DNA from: Sneathiella glossodoripedis JCM 23214 | GTDB taxonomy: Bacteria; Pseudomonadota; Alphaproteobacteria; Sneathiellales; Sneathiellaceae | Length of the DNA: 64,000 bases | NCBI RefSeq assembly: GCF_000616095.1 | Contig: NZ_BAMS01000001.1 | Location: forward strand, 1,488,001-1,552,000 | Reading direction: 5' to 3' | Shown: positions 38,341 to 49,559 of the stretch, in pieces | Layout of the letters: every line of letters begins with the position of its first letter | How positions within the stretch are numbered: position 1 is the first letter of the stretch | Position numbers and translations under genes: made by a program | The notes under the pieces: generated by a model | Database searches by the model: none | Seen by the model: only the letters and a program-made list of their open reading frames with translations | What the model was told of the DNA's origin: nothing

Positions 38341-38759
38341 TGCGGTGGAATCTGACGGTGATTATTGGTGTTCTGGTGGTCGTTGTATCCTATGGCCTGT
38401 ATCAGCTCTCCTATGAGGTGCAGCAGCTCAATAGTGATCTGCGGTCAATTCGGTCTGAAATAAAAGAGAATAAGCAGGCAGTTCAAATTCTGAAGGCTGA
38501 ATGGGCTTATAGAAATCGTCCAGATTATTTGAAGGATTTGACGGCTAAATATTTACCGCTTCTGTTGGTTGCGCCTTATCAGGTTGCGAGTTTGCAAGAG
38601 TTGCCTGAACGCGAGATCGACCCGAGCATCAAGAGTTTGGTCGGTGTCCCTTTGCCACGGCGAAAACCGCGTCTGCAGATCCCGTCACCTGTTACGCTGC
38701 CAAGTTCTGGCTTGCAGCTTGCGACCTACAGGGCGGGTGATGGAGGAAGTGAGCGATGA
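38340..38759 (+). CDS. ftsL: Cell division protein FtsL
   Basis: A 139-residue bitopic membrane protein with a helix at about residues 5-20 and a coiled coil (about 22-60), fitting FtsL, which with FtsB and FtsQ links the Z-ring to septal wall synthesis. Identified mainly by place between rsmH and ftsI and by topology, since FtsL diverges in sequence. The ATG at 38340 has GGGGAGG upstream. Confidence 0.88.
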   Translation: MRWNLTVIIGVLVVVVSYGLYQLSYEVQQLNSDLRSIRSEIKENKQAVQILKAEWAYRNRPDYLKDLTAKYLPLLLVAPYQVASLQELPEREIDPSIKSLVGVPLPRRKPRLQIPSPVTLPSSGLQLATYRAGDGGSER

Positions 38760-40540
38760 CAGATCTTTACGTATCTCATCAATCGCCCACAAGAATGTCA
38801 GTCGGTTCACGTCAGGCAGGATCTGCTACCACGTCTAAAATCAGGTTAGAAGGCAGCGCCAAGGAAACTTTGGAGCAGGGCCGAAATCGTTTGGTAGTGG
38901 CTGGCGTTCTGTTCGCGTTTTGCTTTGTTGTGTTGGCGGGCCGGTTAATCGGTTTAGCGCTCACCGGAGTAGGAAGTGAAGTAGAGGACGTTGCTGAAGA
39001 TGTGGCACCAAAGGCTGCACCAATAATTCATAACGTGCGGGCACCTATATACGACCGGGCGGGAAATATATTGGCTGTTACTCTGGATACTGTATCCCTT
39101 CATGCGAACCCGAAGAAGGTTATTGATCCGGTTGAGGCTGCACAAAAATTATCAACAGTATTGAAGGACCTGGATGTTAAGGCCGTAGAACGTAAATTGC
39201 GGTTAAAGCGAAATTTCGTCTGGATAGAACGGCATCTGACGCCCTCACAGCAAAAAGCCATAAATAATCTGGGTATACCCGGGGTGTATTTCAGAAAAGA
39301 AGAAAGGCGGGTGTATCCGATGGGCGTCCTTGCTGCGCACCTTGTAGGATATACAGATATAGATAACCGCGGTATTGCTGGAGCCGAAAAATATTTTAAT
39401 GAGCAGCTGGCAGGTGGCTCAGATCGGCATGCTGAAGCGCTGCATCTTTCTGTGGATTTACGCGTTCAATATGCTTTGCGAGATGAGCTGAGCCGGTATA
39501 TGTCAATATTTCAGGCAATCGGTGCGTCCGGAATGGTGATGGACGTTCGCAGCGGTGAAATTCTGGGAATGGTGTCGCTACCTGATTTCGATCCCAATCG
39601 GCCCAGTGATTTTCCAAATGATAGTAAGTTTAATAAAGCGACCCTTGGCGTTTATGAGATGGGGTCGACCTTTAAAACTTTTACGACTGCAATGGCGCTT
39701 GAACTTAAAACCGTTTCGCTTCGCAACGGTTATGACGCGACCAAACCTATCCGAATAGCCGGTTTTAGAATTCGTGATGATCACCCTAAGAAACGGTGGT
39801 TGTCCGTGCCGGAAATTTACATGTATTCATCCAATATCGGAACGGCGAAAATGGCGGATGATGTTGGCCCAAAACGGCATCGGGCATTTCTCGAGCGATT
39901 AGGTTTGCTGCGTCGTCCAAATATTGAACTGCCTGAAGTCGGTGCCCCAATCCTGCCACCCCGCTGGAATACACTGGAAACCATGACAATATCATTCGGA
40001 CATGGTTTATCTGTTAGCCCGTTGCAATTGAGTGCTGCGACCAGTGCCATTGTAAATGGTGGCATATATCGCAATCCAACGATCCTAAAACGAGATGCGC
40101 CAGAAGAGGTGCAGGGGCGCCGTGTTATTAGTGAGGAGACGTCTTCTGTCATTCGCCGGTTAATGCGATTGGTTGTCGAGAAGGGAACCGGTAAACAGGC
40201 AGCGGCAAAAGGATATCTGGTTGGAGGCAAGACCGGCACAGCGGAAAAGGCGGTAAATGGTCGCTATAAGAGAGATGCGCTGGTTACCTCATTCGTAAGC
40301 GCATTCCCGATGGATGATCCAAAATATGTTGTGCTTGCAATGCTTGATGAACCCAAAGGCAATGCGTCAACTCACGGATTTAGGAGCGCGGGCTGGACTA
40401 CGGCGCCAATTATTTCGCGGTTGATTTCGCGCATTGGCCCGATCCTGGGAGTGAAACCAGTTGATGAGGACAGCGACAAAGTCCGTAAGCGGATGTTTAT
40501 TCCCACCTATTCAAGGGAGAAAAAGCTTGCGACTTTCTGA
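38756..40540 (+). CDS. ftsI: Peptidoglycan D,D-transpeptidase FtsI (PBP3)
   Basis: The 594-residue septal transpeptidase. A cytoplasmic tail is followed by a membrane helix at about 46-70, a dimerisation domain, and the penicillin-binding domain with the active serine motif S304-T-F-K307, Y-S-S-N-I and K-T-G-T-A-E-K. It cross-links septal peptidoglycan together with FtsW. ATGA overlap with ftsL; a GGAGG site is upstream. Confidence 0.97.
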   Translation: MTDLYVSHQSPTRMSVGSRQAGSATTSKIRLEGSAKETLEQGRNRLVVAGVLFAFCFVVLAGRLIGLALTGVGSEVEDVAEDVAPKAAPIIHNVRAPIYDRAGNILAVTLDTVSLHANPKKVIDPVEAAQKLSTVLKDLDVKAVERKLRLKRNFVWIERHLTPSQQKAINNLGIPGVYFRKEERRVYPMGVLAAHLVGYTDIDNRGIAGAEKYFNEQLAGGSDRHAEALHLSVDLRVQYALRDELSRYMSIFQAIGASGMVMDVRSGEILGMVSLPDFDPNRPSDFPNDSKFNKATLGVYEMGSTFKTFTTAMALELKTVSLRNGYDATKPIRIAGFRIRDDHPKKRWLSVPEIYMYSSNIGTAKMADDVGPKRHRAFLERLGLLRRPNIELPEVGAPILPPRWNTLETMTISFGHGLSVSPLQLSAATSAIVNGGIYRNPTILKRDAPEEVQGRRVISEETSSVIRRLMRLVVEKGTGKQAAAKGYLVGGKTGTAEKAVNGRYKRDALVTSFVSAFPMDDPKYVVLAMLDEPKGNASTHGFRSAGWTTAPIISRLISRIGPILGVKPVDEDSDKVRKRMFIPTYSREKKLATF

Positions 40541-41975
40541 GCTGCTTAAAGGCGCGAAAATTGATCCACAAATGGATGCAGAGATCACAGGCATTACTGC
40601 TGACAGTCGCGAAGTGCAGCCCGGTTATTTATTTGCGGCTTTACCCGGTACGCAAGCAGATGGCTGGAATTTTACTCATAAGGCGATAAATGCTGGCGCT
40701 GTCGCAATCCTCGCATCTAGTGAACATAGGGGTGAGACAGTATCAGTTTTCAGTCATTTTGTTGAGGATCCTCGGCTCGAGTTGGCACTTTTGGCTGATC
40801 GGTTTGAAGGACGGAAGCCCGATACTATTGCTGCCGTAACCGGTACTAATGGCAAAACCTCAGTTGCGTATTTTACGAGGCAGTTGTGGAGCCGTTTAGG
40901 CATGAGCGCTGCCAGCATTGGAACACTTGGTGTTGTGCGTGATGATGGCGTTGAGGATTTACATTATACAACACCAGATCCGGTGTTGCTGCACAAGGTT
41001 TTGCGTGAGCTCAAGGATGATGGTGTTGAGCATGTTATCCTGGAGGCATCCAGTCATGGGCTGGACCAGCGTCGGTTGGATGCCGCAAATGTATCTATTG
41101 CAGCTTTCACAAATTTCACGCGAGATCATATGGATTATCACAGCAGTGCCGAGGATTACTTGGCCGCAAAGCTTGGGCTGATTTCGCGTGTCGTGTCGAA
41201 AACGGGTGTGGCGGTATTAAACGCTGATTCAGATGTTTTCAGCGCTTTTGAAGAAGCTGCCAGACGCCGCGACGTCACTGTTTTCTCCTATGGATATCAG
41301 GGACGGGATATTCGTTTGGTATCTGCAAAATCGCATCCTCAAGGACAACATCTGTGTATTGATGTGGAGGGGCAGATATACGAGCTGGACTTACCTTTGG
41401 TTGGGGAATTTCAGGTCATGAACGCATTGTGTGCAGCGGGTATTGTGCTTGCAAGTGGTGCTTCACTGAAGTCGGTATTACATGTTTTACCATCGTTGCA
41501 AAATGTTCCGGGACGGATGGAGTTTGTCGGTAAATCATTGAACGGTGCAGGTGTGTATGTAGATTATGCTCATACGCCCGATGCTTTGCAGACAGTCTTA
41601 AAGGCCGTTAGGCCGCATGTTGAAAACCGACTGATTACTGTGTTTGGGTGTGGTGGTGATCGAGATAAAGGCAAACGGCCTCAAATGGGCGCTATCGCGG
41701 CACGCTATTCTGATGTTTCGATCATTGCTGATGACAATCCGCGAAGTGAAGATCCTGCGGTAATCCGAGCAGAGATCAAAGCTGCCTGTCCGGAAGGGAT
41801 TGATATTGGGGACAGGCGCAAAGCTATTTTAAAAGCTCTTGAAGTCGCTCAGCCGGGGGACGTCGTTATCATCGCTGGAAAAGGTCACGAAAGCGGACAA
41901 ACATTCGCGGATCGGACGGTTCCTTTCGATGATCGCGAGGTCGTGCGTGACGTGTTGAGACAGGGAGGAGGGTGA
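40527..41975 (+). CDS. murE: UDP-MurNAc-L-Ala-D-Glu:meso-diaminopimelate ligase
   Basis: A 482-residue Mur ligase adding the third residue of the stem peptide. The ATP loop reads T-G-T-N-G-K-T-S and the D-D-N-P-R-S-E motif marks the meso-diaminopimelate type. The TTG at 40527 was chosen because AAGGGAG lies upstream and it gives the family start L-R-L-S-E-L; it overlaps the end of ftsI by 14 bp. A start at 40461 is much less likely. Confidence 0.96.
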   Translation: MRLSELLKGAKIDPQMDAEITGITADSREVQPGYLFAALPGTQADGWNFTHKAINAGAVAILASSEHRGETVSVFSHFVEDPRLELALLADRFEGRKPDTIAAVTGTNGKTSVAYFTRQLWSRLGMSAASIGTLGVVRDDGVEDLHYTTPDPVLLHKVLRELKDDGVEHVILEASSHGLDQRRLDAANVSIAAFTNFTRDHMDYHSSAEDYLAAKLGLISRVVSKTGVAVLNADSDVFSAFEEAARRRDVTVFSYGYQGRDIRLVSAKSHPQGQHLCIDVEGQIYELDLPLVGEFQVMNALCAAGIVLASGASLKSVLHVLPSLQNVPGRMEFVGKSLNGAGVYVDYAHTPDALQTVLKAVRPHVENRLITVFGCGGDRDKGKRPQMGAIAARYSDVSIIADDNPRSEDPAVIRAEIKAACPEGIDIGDRRKAILKALEVAQPGDVVIIAGKGHESGQTFADRTVPFDDREVVRDVLRQGGG

Positions 41976-41978
41976 GTG

Positions 41979-43412
41979 ATGGCTGATCTTCCCCTATGGA
42001 CAGCAGAAGAGGTCGCACAGGCGATCGGCGTGGATGTTCATGATCAGCAGTGGCAGGCAACAGGTGTCTCCATTGACAGTCGCACTGTAGAGAAGGGTGA
42101 TCTGTTCATAGCAATTGTCGGCCCCGCCAATGACGGTCACGACTATGTTGCAAATGCTCTTGAGCGCGGCGCAGTTGCAGCGATTGTGAGTTCTAGTGTT
42201 TCAGATTGTCCCGAAGGGGCAAACCTTCTTTTTGTAGCAGATACACAGGTTGCGATGGAAAAACTGGGTGTCGCGGCAAGAACCAGAACGTCAGCTAAAG
42301 TGATTGCCGTGACGGGAAGTGTCGGTAAAACCGGGACAAAGGAAGCGTTAGCCCATTGTTTGAAAGAGCAGGGTAAAACTCATTACAGTGTTGGCAGCTT
42401 CAATAATCATTGGGGAGTTCCGCTGTCATTGGCGCGTATGCCAGCTAACACTGAATATGCCGTTTTCGAGCTTGGAATGAACCATGCTGGTGAACTGGGG
42501 CCACTCTCCAGATTTGTCAGGCCTGATGTCGCCATTATCACGACTATCGCAATTGCACATCTGGAATTTTTTAAAGACAAGTCTGAGATTGCTTTCGCTA
42601 AATCAGAAATTTTTGAGGGGCTTGCAAAAGAGGCTTATGCGATCATAAATGCTGACATAGAAGAGAGTGATCAACTGCAGCGTGCAGCGCTTCAACTTGG
42701 TGTTCGTCAGCTAATTACCTTTGGTGAAGTTGCCAGTGCTGATGCGAGGCTTGAAGCAATCAAGATTTTGCCTCATTCCAGTGAAATTTCCGCCAATATT
42801 TGTGGTCATAAACTGGACTATATCCTTTCAGTGCCAGGTGAACACTGGGCGATGAATAGTCTTGCTGTCTTGGCGGCTATCAAAGCTATTGGGGCTGATA
42901 TTGACAAGGCATCAAATTCCCTTGCGAGCATGGCTGCGCCAGGTGGACGCGGTGCGGAGCTCAAGGTTCTGGTCGAAGGCGGCTCGTTTGTCATAATTGA
43001 TGAAAGTTACAATGCGAGCCCCATTGCCATGCAAGCGGCATTTAAGGTCTTGGCCAGTCATGAGTTGAACGATGGCGGCCGAAAAATACTGGTGGTTGGG
43101 GATATGCGTGAACTGGGTGAAAAATCCCCGGAAATTCACGCTTCACTGGCAAATGATGTGTTGGCAAGCGGGGCAGATATGGTATACGCCTGCGGGTCGT
43201 ACATGCAGCATCTTGTTGATGCCTTGCCAAAAGAGTTGATAGGTGGATATACCGCGCATTCAGATGAGCTGGCGCCTTTAGTTGCCCAGTCGGTCAAGGC
43301 GAATGATGTGGTTCTGATTAAAGGGTCGCTTGGAAGTAAAATGAAAGTCGTTCTTGATGCGTTGCTGGCATTGTCAGTGGATCAAAATCCTGCGGGTAAG
43401 GTGGGGAGTTAA
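41979..43412 (+). CDS. murF: UDP-MurNAc-tripeptide:D-Ala-D-Ala ligase
   Basis: A 477-residue ligase that attaches D-Ala-D-Ala to the precursor. The ATP loop is [10 protein letters not shown] and a conserved segment with E-L-G-M-N-H-A-G-E is present. The ATG at 41979 has a GGGAGGAGG site; a GTG at 41976 is also possible. It starts 3 bp after murE. Confidence 0.97.
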   Translation: MADLPLWTAEEVAQAIGVDVHDQQWQATGVSIDSRTVEKGDLFIAIVGPANDGHDYVANALERGAVAAIVSSSVSDCPEGANLLFVADTQVAMEKLGVAARTRTSAKVIAVTGSVGKTGTKEALAHCLKEQGKTHYSVGSFNNHWGVPLSLARMPANTEYAVFELGMNHAGELGPLSRFVRPDVAIITTIAIAHLEFFKDKSEIAFAKSEIFEGLAKEAYAIINADIEESDQLQRAALQLGVRQLITFGEVASADARLEAIKILPHSSEISANICGHKLDYILSVPGEHWAMNSLAVLAAIKAIGADIDKASNSLASMAAPGGRGAELKVLVEGGSFVIIDESYNASPIAMQAAFKVLASHELNDGGRKILVVGDMRELGEKSPEIHASLANDVLASGADMVYACGSYMQHLVDALPKELIGGYTAHSDELAPLVAQSVKANDVVLIKGSLGSKMKVVLDALLALSVDQNPAGKVGS

Positions 43413-43414
43413 AT

Positions 43415-44503
43415 ATGCTGTATAATCTTTTGTTTCCACTTGCCGAAGATTACCAGATTTTCAATCTGTTCAGGTACCTTACATTTCGAAGTGGCGGGGC
43501 TTTGCTCACGGCTTTGTTGATCAGTTTTATTTTTGGCCCTCATGTTATTAACTGGTTAAAAAGTCGGCAGCATCGTGGACAGCCCATTCGTGACGATGGA
43601 CCACAATCACACATTATTGCAAAGCAGGGAACGCCGACGATGGGCGGATTTCTAATCCTTTTGGGGCTTGGCTTTGGAACAGTTTTATGGGCAGACCTGA
43701 CGAACAGATATGTGTGGTCCGTTTTACTTGTGACACTTGGCTTCGGGGCAATCGGTTTCATTGACGACTACCTTAAGGTCAGCCGACACAATACAAGAGG
43801 TGTTCCTGGAAAGCTCAAATTATTATTTCAGATCTTAATTGCGCTCGCGGCCACGTACTGGATTGTTCAGACAACCAGTCCGGACCTGGCAACTGGTCTC
43901 ACCATTCCATTCCTGAAAAATGTTCTGATCGATCTTGGATGGTTTTACATACCTTTTGGAGTATTGGTAATGGTGGGGGCCTCGAACGCGGTAAATCTGA
44001 CGGATGGCCTTGATGGTCTTGCGATTGTACCGGTTATGATTGCGGCGACTTCTTTTGGCTTAATCGCCTATCTTGTTGGTAACGCGGTCTTCGCTAATTA
44101 CCTGCAAATACAGTCAGTCCCGGGTTCGGGTGAATTGCTGGTGTTTTGCGCGGCGTTATTTGGTGCTGGGCTTGGCTTCCTTTGGTTTAACGCACCGCCT
44201 GCAATGGTATTTATGGGGGATACAGGATCGCTTGCAATGGGTGGTGCCCTTGGCGCGATCAGTGTCGTTACCCGGCACGAGATTGTACTGGCAATCATTG
44301 GTGGATTGTTTGTGCTTGAGACAGTGTCCGTGATTGTGCAGGTAGCCTCTTTTAAGCTTACCGGAAAACGTGTTTTCAGGATGGCACCGCTACACCATCA
44401 TTATGAACAAAAAGGATGGCAGGAGCCGACCATTGTTATTCGGTTTTGGATTATAGCCGTTATTTTGGCGCTGATTGGTTTGGCGTCCCTGAAACTGAGA
44501 TAG
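43415..44503 (+). CDS. mraY: Phospho-MurNAc-pentapeptide transferase
   Basis: A 362-residue membrane enzyme with about ten helices that makes lipid I from UDP-MurNAc-pentapeptide and undecaprenyl phosphate. Active-site motifs are D-D-Y-L-K near residue 112, N-L-T-D-G-L-D-G-L near residue 195, and H-H-H-Y-E near the end. It begins 2 bp after murF. Confidence 0.97.
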   Translation: MLYNLLFPLAEDYQIFNLFRYLTFRSGGALLTALLISFIFGPHVINWLKSRQHRGQPIRDDGPQSHIIAKQGTPTMGGFLILLGLGFGTVLWADLTNRYVWSVLLVTLGFGAIGFIDDYLKVSRHNTRGVPGKLKLLFQILIALAATYWIVQTTSPDLATGLTIPFLKNVLIDLGWFYIPFGVLVMVGASNAVNLTDGLDGLAIVPVMIAATSFGLIAYLVGNAVFANYLQIQSVPGSGELLVFCAALFGAGLGFLWFNAPPAMVFMGDTGSLAMGGALGAISVVTRHEIVLAIIGGLFVLETVSVIVQVASFKLTGKRVFRMAPLHHHYEQKGWQEPTIVIRFWIIAVILALIGLASLKLR

Positions 44504-44507
44504 TGGG

Positions 44508-45878
44508 ATGATGGAAAGCCGCGCTTATAAAAACAGAAATGTTGCTGTTCTTGGTCTTGGGAAAAGTGGACTTGCCACTGCCCGAAAACTGGCTGAGGGG
44601 AATGCGCGTGTATTGGTGTGGGACGATCAGGAGGCAGGCCGAAAGGCTGCCGAAACGAGCGGTTTACAAGTTGTGAGCTATTCAAGCGACGCTTGGGCAA
44701 ATGTTGATACGATTATCCTTAGTCCAGGTATTCCGCTGACACACCCAAAACCCCATCCAGTTGTCGAGCACGCAAATGCAAACCGCAAGCAGGTAATCGG
44801 TGATATCGAGGTTTTTCTGAAAGAAAAAACATCGGGTAAAATTGTCGGGATAACCGGCACGAATGGAAAATCGACGACGACTGCGCTAATTCATCATATT
44901 TTGAAATCTGCAGGCAAGGAGGCTGCGCTGGGCGGTAATATTGGCACACCCGTGATGGAGTTGCCGCAGCTATCGGAGCAAGGCATTTATGTGTTGGAGC
45001 TTTCCTCCTATCAGTTGGATTTAACACCATCCTGGCATGCAGATGTGGCCATTTTGCTTAATATCACACCTGATCATCTGGACAGGCACGGAGACCTTGA
45101 AGGATATATAGCTGTCAAAAAGCGAATTTTTAATGAGCAGGTAAAGGGTGATACAGCGATCCTTAATCTTGATGATCCCGTTTGTCAGCAGATCGCAAAA
45201 GAAGTCATTAATGATAATCGGCTAGTAGGTATTTCTACAAAACAAAGGCTGGATGACGGCGTTTCAGTTCTGCAGGGACTGCTTCAGGTTCGTGACGCAG
45301 GAAAGCTTTTGCTGGAATTTGATCTTCGGGAGCATGCGGCGCTGCGAGGTGAGCATAACTGGCAAAATACCGCAGCAGCAGTGGCTGCATGTCTTGTTTG
45401 TGGAATGCAGGCTGACGAGGTCGAGAGAGGTGTATTGTCGTTTGGCGGGTTGGCTCATCGTATGGAGCCAGTAAAAACGATCGGAACCATATCATTTGTT
45501 AATGATAGCAAGGCAACAAACGCTGAAGCAGCTGCAAAATCTTTAAGTTCTTATGAGAATATCTATTGGATTTGCGGAGGTGTTGCAAAGGCTGGCGGAA
45601 TTGAAGAACTTTCTCCTTATTTTGGCAGGGTTGCTCATGCTTTTCTAATCGGGGAGTGCGCTTGCGAGTTTTCCAAAACACTGGAAGGTAAGGTTCCTTA
45701 CACTGATTGTGGGACACTCCCAGAAGCTGTGAAGTTGGCGAATAAAATGGCAGGGACATGTGCTTCACAGGCGGTTGTTTTATTGGCACCTGCTGCAGCG
45801 AGTTTTGATCAGTTCAAGAGTTTTGAGGCGCGTGGTAATCAGTTTAAGGAGATTGTCTTGAACGGGGGGCTTTCATGA
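44508..45878 (+). CDS. murD: UDP-MurNAc-L-alanine:D-glutamate ligase
   Basis: A 456-residue ligase adding D-glutamate. An N-terminal Rossmann-like part (V-L-G-L-G-K-S-G) is followed by the ATP loop T-G-T-N-G-K-S-T-T and N-I-T-P-D-H-L-D-R-H. Two adjacent ATG codons (44508, 44511) leave the start uncertain by one residue. Overlaps ftsW by 4 bp. Confidence 0.97.
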   Translation: MMESRAYKNRNVAVLGLGKSGLATARKLAEGNARVLVWDDQEAGRKAAETSGLQVVSYSSDAWANVDTIILSPGIPLTHPKPHPVVEHANANRKQVIGDIEVFLKEKTSGKIVGITGTNGKSTTTALIHHILKSAGKEAALGGNIGTPVMELPQLSEQGIYVLELSSYQLDLTPSWHADVAILLNITPDHLDRHGDLEGYIAVKKRIFNEQVKGDTAILNLDDPVCQQIAKEVINDNRLVGISTKQRLDDGVSVLQGLLQVRDAGKLLLEFDLREHAALRGEHNWQNTAAAVAACLVCGMQADEVERGVLSFGGLAHRMEPVKTIGTISFVNDSKATNAEAAAKSLSSYENIYWICGGVAKAGGIEELSPYFGRVAHAFLIGECACEFSKTLEGKVPYTDCGTLPEAVKLANKMAGTCASQAVVLLAPAAASFDQFKSFEARGNQFKEIVLNGGLS

Positions 45879-46996
45879 CAACTTTTACCCGTCTTGACAG
45901 ATCCGTAGTTGGTCGATGGTGGTGGACGGTTGATCGTTGGACCTTGATGGCCGTTTCCCTGCTTATTGTGATGGGCGCTGTAATGGTGTTGGCTGCAAGT
46001 CCAGCAGTGGCAAATCGTCTTGATTTGGATAGTTTCCATTTCGTTCAAAGGCAGTTTTTCTATCTTCCACTCGCTTTTATGATCATTTTCGCCATTTCAC
46101 TGATGTCTCCACTTTGGGTTCGTCGCTTGGCGGTCATATTATTTGGTGTTTGCCTTGTGCTAACGCTCGCAACTTTGTTAATCGGGCCAGAAGTAAAAGG
46201 TGCTCGCCGCTGGTTGCGGTTTGGAAGTTTTACCTTGCAACCAACTGAGTTTTTAAAGCCTGCTTTTGCAGTTGTTTCAGCATGGATGTTTGCTCAACAG
46301 AAGCGAAGCGAAGATATACCGGGTAATATGATCGCAATTGCTCTGTATCTGATTGTAGTAGTGCTTTTGCTCTCGCAACCCGATGTGGGAATGACTCTTG
46401 TCGTTTCTGCGGTCTGGTTTGCGCAGTTTTTCCTGGCAGGTCTACCGATCATGTGGGTTGCGCTATTCTTAGGTCTTGGCATTGCAGGTGCGGCAGGGGC
46501 TTATTATTTCTTCCCTCATGTTTCGAGCCGGGTTGATCGGTTCTTAAAACCTGATGGGGGCGAAAATTACCAGATAGAGCGCGCAATGGAAGCCTTCCAG
46601 ACAGGTGGCTTTTTTGGTGTTGGACCGGGTGATGGATCGGTCAAACGGGTTCTGCCTGATGCTCATACAGATTTTATATTTGCGGTTGTTGGTGAAGAAT
46701 TCGGTGTGCTGTTTTGCCTGCTGCTGGTTGGCCTGTTTATGTTTATCGTTCTTCGCGGGTTTAGCCGTCTGTTGGAAGAGAAAAATTTCTTTGTGGTCCT
46801 GGCTGCGGCGGGTCTGTTGACCCAGTTTGGGCTGCAGGCAGTGATTAATATGGGCGTTAATTTACGCTTGATGCCGACCAAGGGAATGACATTACCCTTC
46901 ATTTCATATGGTGGGTCTTCCATGCTGGCTTTGGCCGTTTTAATGGGGATGCTGCTCGCCCTTAGTCGCCGCCGCGCCGGATCGGGGGACCTCTGA
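45875..46996 (+). CDS. ftsW: Septal peptidoglycan polymerase FtsW
   Basis: A 373-residue SEDS-family membrane glycosyltransferase that polymerises septal peptidoglycan with FtsI. About ten helices; SEDS landmarks are G-A-R-R-W-L, L-Q-P-T-E-F-L-K, Q-P-D-V-G and F-I-S-Y-G-G-S-S near residue 350. It is coupled to murD upstream (ATGA) and to murG downstream (TGATG). Confidence 0.96.
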   Translation: MTTFTRLDRSVVGRWWWTVDRWTLMAVSLLIVMGAVMVLAASPAVANRLDLDSFHFVQRQFFYLPLAFMIIFAISLMSPLWVRRLAVILFGVCLVLTLATLLIGPEVKGARRWLRFGSFTLQPTEFLKPAFAVVSAWMFAQQKRSEDIPGNMIAIALYLIVVVLLLSQPDVGMTLVVSAVWFAQFFLAGLPIMWVALFLGLGIAGAAGAYYFFPHVSSRVDRFLKPDGGENYQIERAMEAFQTGGFFGVGPGDGSVKRVLPDAHTDFIFAVVGEEFGVLFCLLLVGLFMFIVLRGFSRLLEEKNFFVVLAAAGLLTQFGLQAVINMGVNLRLMPTKGMTLPFISYGGSSMLALAVLMGMLLALSRRRAGSGDL

Positions 46997-48138
46997 TGGA
47001 GCAGACGCGCGGACATATTGTTCTGGCAAGTGGTGGTACTGGCGGCCATATCTTTCCTGCTAGGGCGCTTGCGGGGGAGTTACGTGAACGCGGTTATCAA
47101 GTAACCTTGATGACTGACGAGCGAGGCGAACGATATGAGGAGATGTTTCCTGGAGCCACGATCAAGCAGATAAAAGCGGGATCCCCGTCTCTTGGGGGGC
47201 TGCCTGGGAAGGTAACGTCCGTTTTCAAGTTAGGTGTAGGGCTGTTGCAGTCGATAATGTATTTGCGGCAAATAAAACCTGATGCGGTCGTGGGATTTGG
47301 CGGTTATCCTTCTCTTCCTCCTACATTTGCTGCTTCCTTGCTCAAAATCCCACTTCTTCTACACGAGCAAAATGCAATTCTGGGACGGGTTAACCGGTTA
47401 CTTGCGAGACGAGCCAACTGCATTGCAACATCGTTTGCATATACCGATACTGATGAGAGAAATCTGCAAGCAAAAATGAGCTTTACAGGTAATCCTGTCC
47501 GGCGTGAAATTCAGGAGTTACACGGTACTCCCTATCGATGTGTCGGAAATGAAGAGCCAGTTAATCTGTTGATTACAGGTGGTAGTCAGGGAGCCAAGAT
47601 ATTATCGGACGTCGTGCCGGTAGCGGTGTCCCTACTCGATAAAGACCTTCAGGCCAGACTCCATATTACTCAGCAATGTCGAGCTGAAGACATTGATCAG
47701 GTTCGGAGTTTGTATGCGAACACCGCAAGTATAGTAGTTTTGGACACTTTTTTTAGTAACATGCCGGAGTTGCTCGCAAATTGTCATTTGGCCATCGGTC
47801 GTTCAGGTGCTTCTACAATGGCGGAACTTGCGGCGGCCGGACGGCCTGCGATCTTGGTTCCCTACAAGTTCGCGATGGATGATCATCAGACAAAGAACGC
47901 GCGTTGTTCAGTTGATTTGGGTGCGGCGGTCCTGATTGCACAGGATGATTTTACCCCAGAGCTGCTTAGTTCAAAATTGAAGACGCTTCTTGAATGTCCA
48001 GACAAGCTGAAAACAATGGCCTTAGCAACGGCCAACTCCGCTGAAATTGGCGCAGCGGCGAAACTTGCTGATCTGGTAGAACGATTTACAGGTAATCGAA
48101 CGAGCCGTTCGATAAAGAGTGGAAAGGTTGTCGCATGA
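46996..48138 (+). CDS. murG: UDP-GlcNAc transferase MurG
   Basis: A 380-residue GT-B glycosyltransferase that converts lipid I to lipid II at the inner face of the membrane. [10 protein letters not shown] near residue 14, H-E-Q-N-A near 120, G-S-Q-G-A-K and [10 protein letters not shown] are all present. It overlaps murC by 4 bp. Confidence 0.97.
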   Translation: MEQTRGHIVLASGGTGGHIFPARALAGELRERGYQVTLMTDERGERYEEMFPGATIKQIKAGSPSLGGLPGKVTSVFKLGVGLLQSIMYLRQIKPDAVVGFGGYPSLPPTFAASLLKIPLLLHEQNAILGRVNRLLARRANCIATSFAYTDTDERNLQAKMSFTGNPVRREIQELHGTPYRCVGNEEPVNLLITGGSQGAKILSDVVPVAVSLLDKDLQARLHITQQCRAEDIDQVRSLYANTASIVVLDTFFSNMPELLANCHLAIGRSGASTMAELAAAGRPAILVPYKFAMDDHQTKNARCSVDLGAAVLIAQDDFTPELLSSKLKTLLECPDKLKTMALATANSAEIGAAAKLADLVERFTGNRTSRSIKSGKVVA

Positions 48139-49559
48139 GAGCGCTGCCCCTAGATATTGGATTGGTCCATTTCGTTGGCATTGGTGGCATTGGAATGAGC
48201 GGTATCGCTGAAGTAATGCACACGTTGGGGTATCAGGTCCAAGGATCAGATCTGTCGCAGAATGCCAACGTGGACCGTTTAAAGTCACTAGGGATACCTG
48301 TCCATATTGGTCACGATGCCAAAAATTTGGGGGATGCCCATGTGGTCGTCATTTCCTCTGCAGTGAAACCTGACAACCCAGAGGTAAAGGAGGCCCGGGC
48401 GAACCTGATCCCGGTGGTCCGCCGGGCGGAAATGCTGGCAGAGTTGATGCGCCTGAAATGGGCTATTGCAATTGGTGGGACGCATGGAAAGACAACCACA
48501 ACCTCTCTCCTCGCCAGTTTGCTTGATGCGGCGAATGCCGGACCTACTGTAATCAATGGTGGTATCATTAATGCCTATGGTACAAATGCCCGCCTCGGAG
48601 ATGGGGACTGGATGGTTGTTGAAGCTGACGAGTCCGATGGAAGTTTTACCAAGCTTCCTGCAACTGTCGCCGTGGTTACAAATATCGATCCAGAGCATCT
48701 TGATTTTTATGGTGATTTCGATGGTGTGCGGGATGCGTTTTTAACATTTGTGGAAAATATCCCTTTTTACGGTTTCGCAGCGCTGTGTATTGATCATCCA
48801 GAAGTTCAGGCTTTAATCGGTCGAATTTCGGATCGTCGATTGATTACGTATGGGCTTTCCCCACAAGCCGACTATCGCGCGGTCGATGTTCGCTTTGAAG
48901 CGGGCGGCGCCCGTTTTAATGTTGCAATAAGTGAGCGTGTAGGCGGTGAGCGACACATGATGAAAGGGTTTGAGTTGCCTATGCCGGGTGCGCACAACGT
49001 TCAAAATGCTATGGCAGCAGTTGCGGTGGGCGCCGAAATGGGATTTGACGAAGTCACCCTCAAGAAAGGACTTCGTGAATTTGGTGGTGTGAAACGTCGG
49101 TTTACGAGGGTAGGTGTAGCGAATGGTATCACTGTAATCGATGACTATGGACATCATCCTGTTGAAATATCCTCTGTAATGTCTGCGGCACGTCAGGCGT
49201 ATCAGAATAAAATAATAGCCGTTGTTCAGCCGCACCGTTATTCACGCCTCAAGGATCTTTTCGAAGGCTTTTGCACCTGTTTCAATGACGCTGATGTTGT
49301 GATTGTCGCTGATATATATGCGGCAGGAGAGCAGCCAATCGATGGCATTACACAGGAATCCTATGTGGAGGGGCTTAAGACGCGTGGGCACCGAAATGTG
49401 GTGGCTTTGAAAGGGCCTGAATATCTTGCGGAGCAGGTTGCAGAAGTGGCAGAGCCAGGTGACGTTGTGGTTTGTTTGGGAGCAGGGTCGATTTCTCTTT
49501 GGGCTAACAGATTACCATCAGAGCTTGCCGCACTGGAAGATACAGGAGGTTCTGAATGA
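48135..49559 (+). CDS. murC: UDP-MurNAc:L-alanine ligase
   Basis: A 474-residue ligase attaching L-alanine to UDP-MurNAc. A dinucleotide-like motif G-I-G-G-I-G-M-S-G starts near residue 15; the ATP loop is G-G-T-H-G-K-T-T-T, followed by [12 protein letters not shown] overlap with murB shows translational coupling. Confidence 0.97.
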   Translation: MRALPLDIGLVHFVGIGGIGMSGIAEVMHTLGYQVQGSDLSQNANVDRLKSLGIPVHIGHDAKNLGDAHVVVISSAVKPDNPEVKEARANLIPVVRRAEMLAELMRLKWAIAIGGTHGKTTTTSLLASLLDAANAGPTVINGGIINAYGTNARLGDGDWMVVEADESDGSFTKLPATVAVVTNIDPEHLDFYGDFDGVRDAFLTFVENIPFYGFAALCIDHPEVQALIGRISDRRLITYGLSPQADYRAVDVRFEAGGARFNVAISERVGGERHMMKGFELPMPGAHNVQNAMAAVAVGAEMGFDEVTLKKGLREFGGVKRRFTRVGVANGITVIDDYGHHPVEISSVMSAARQAYQNKIIAVVQPHRYSRLKDLFEGFCTCFNDADVVIVADIYAAGEQPIDGITQESYVEGLKTRGHRNVVALKGPEYLAEQVAEVAEPGDVVVCLGAGSISLWANRLPSELAALEDTGGSE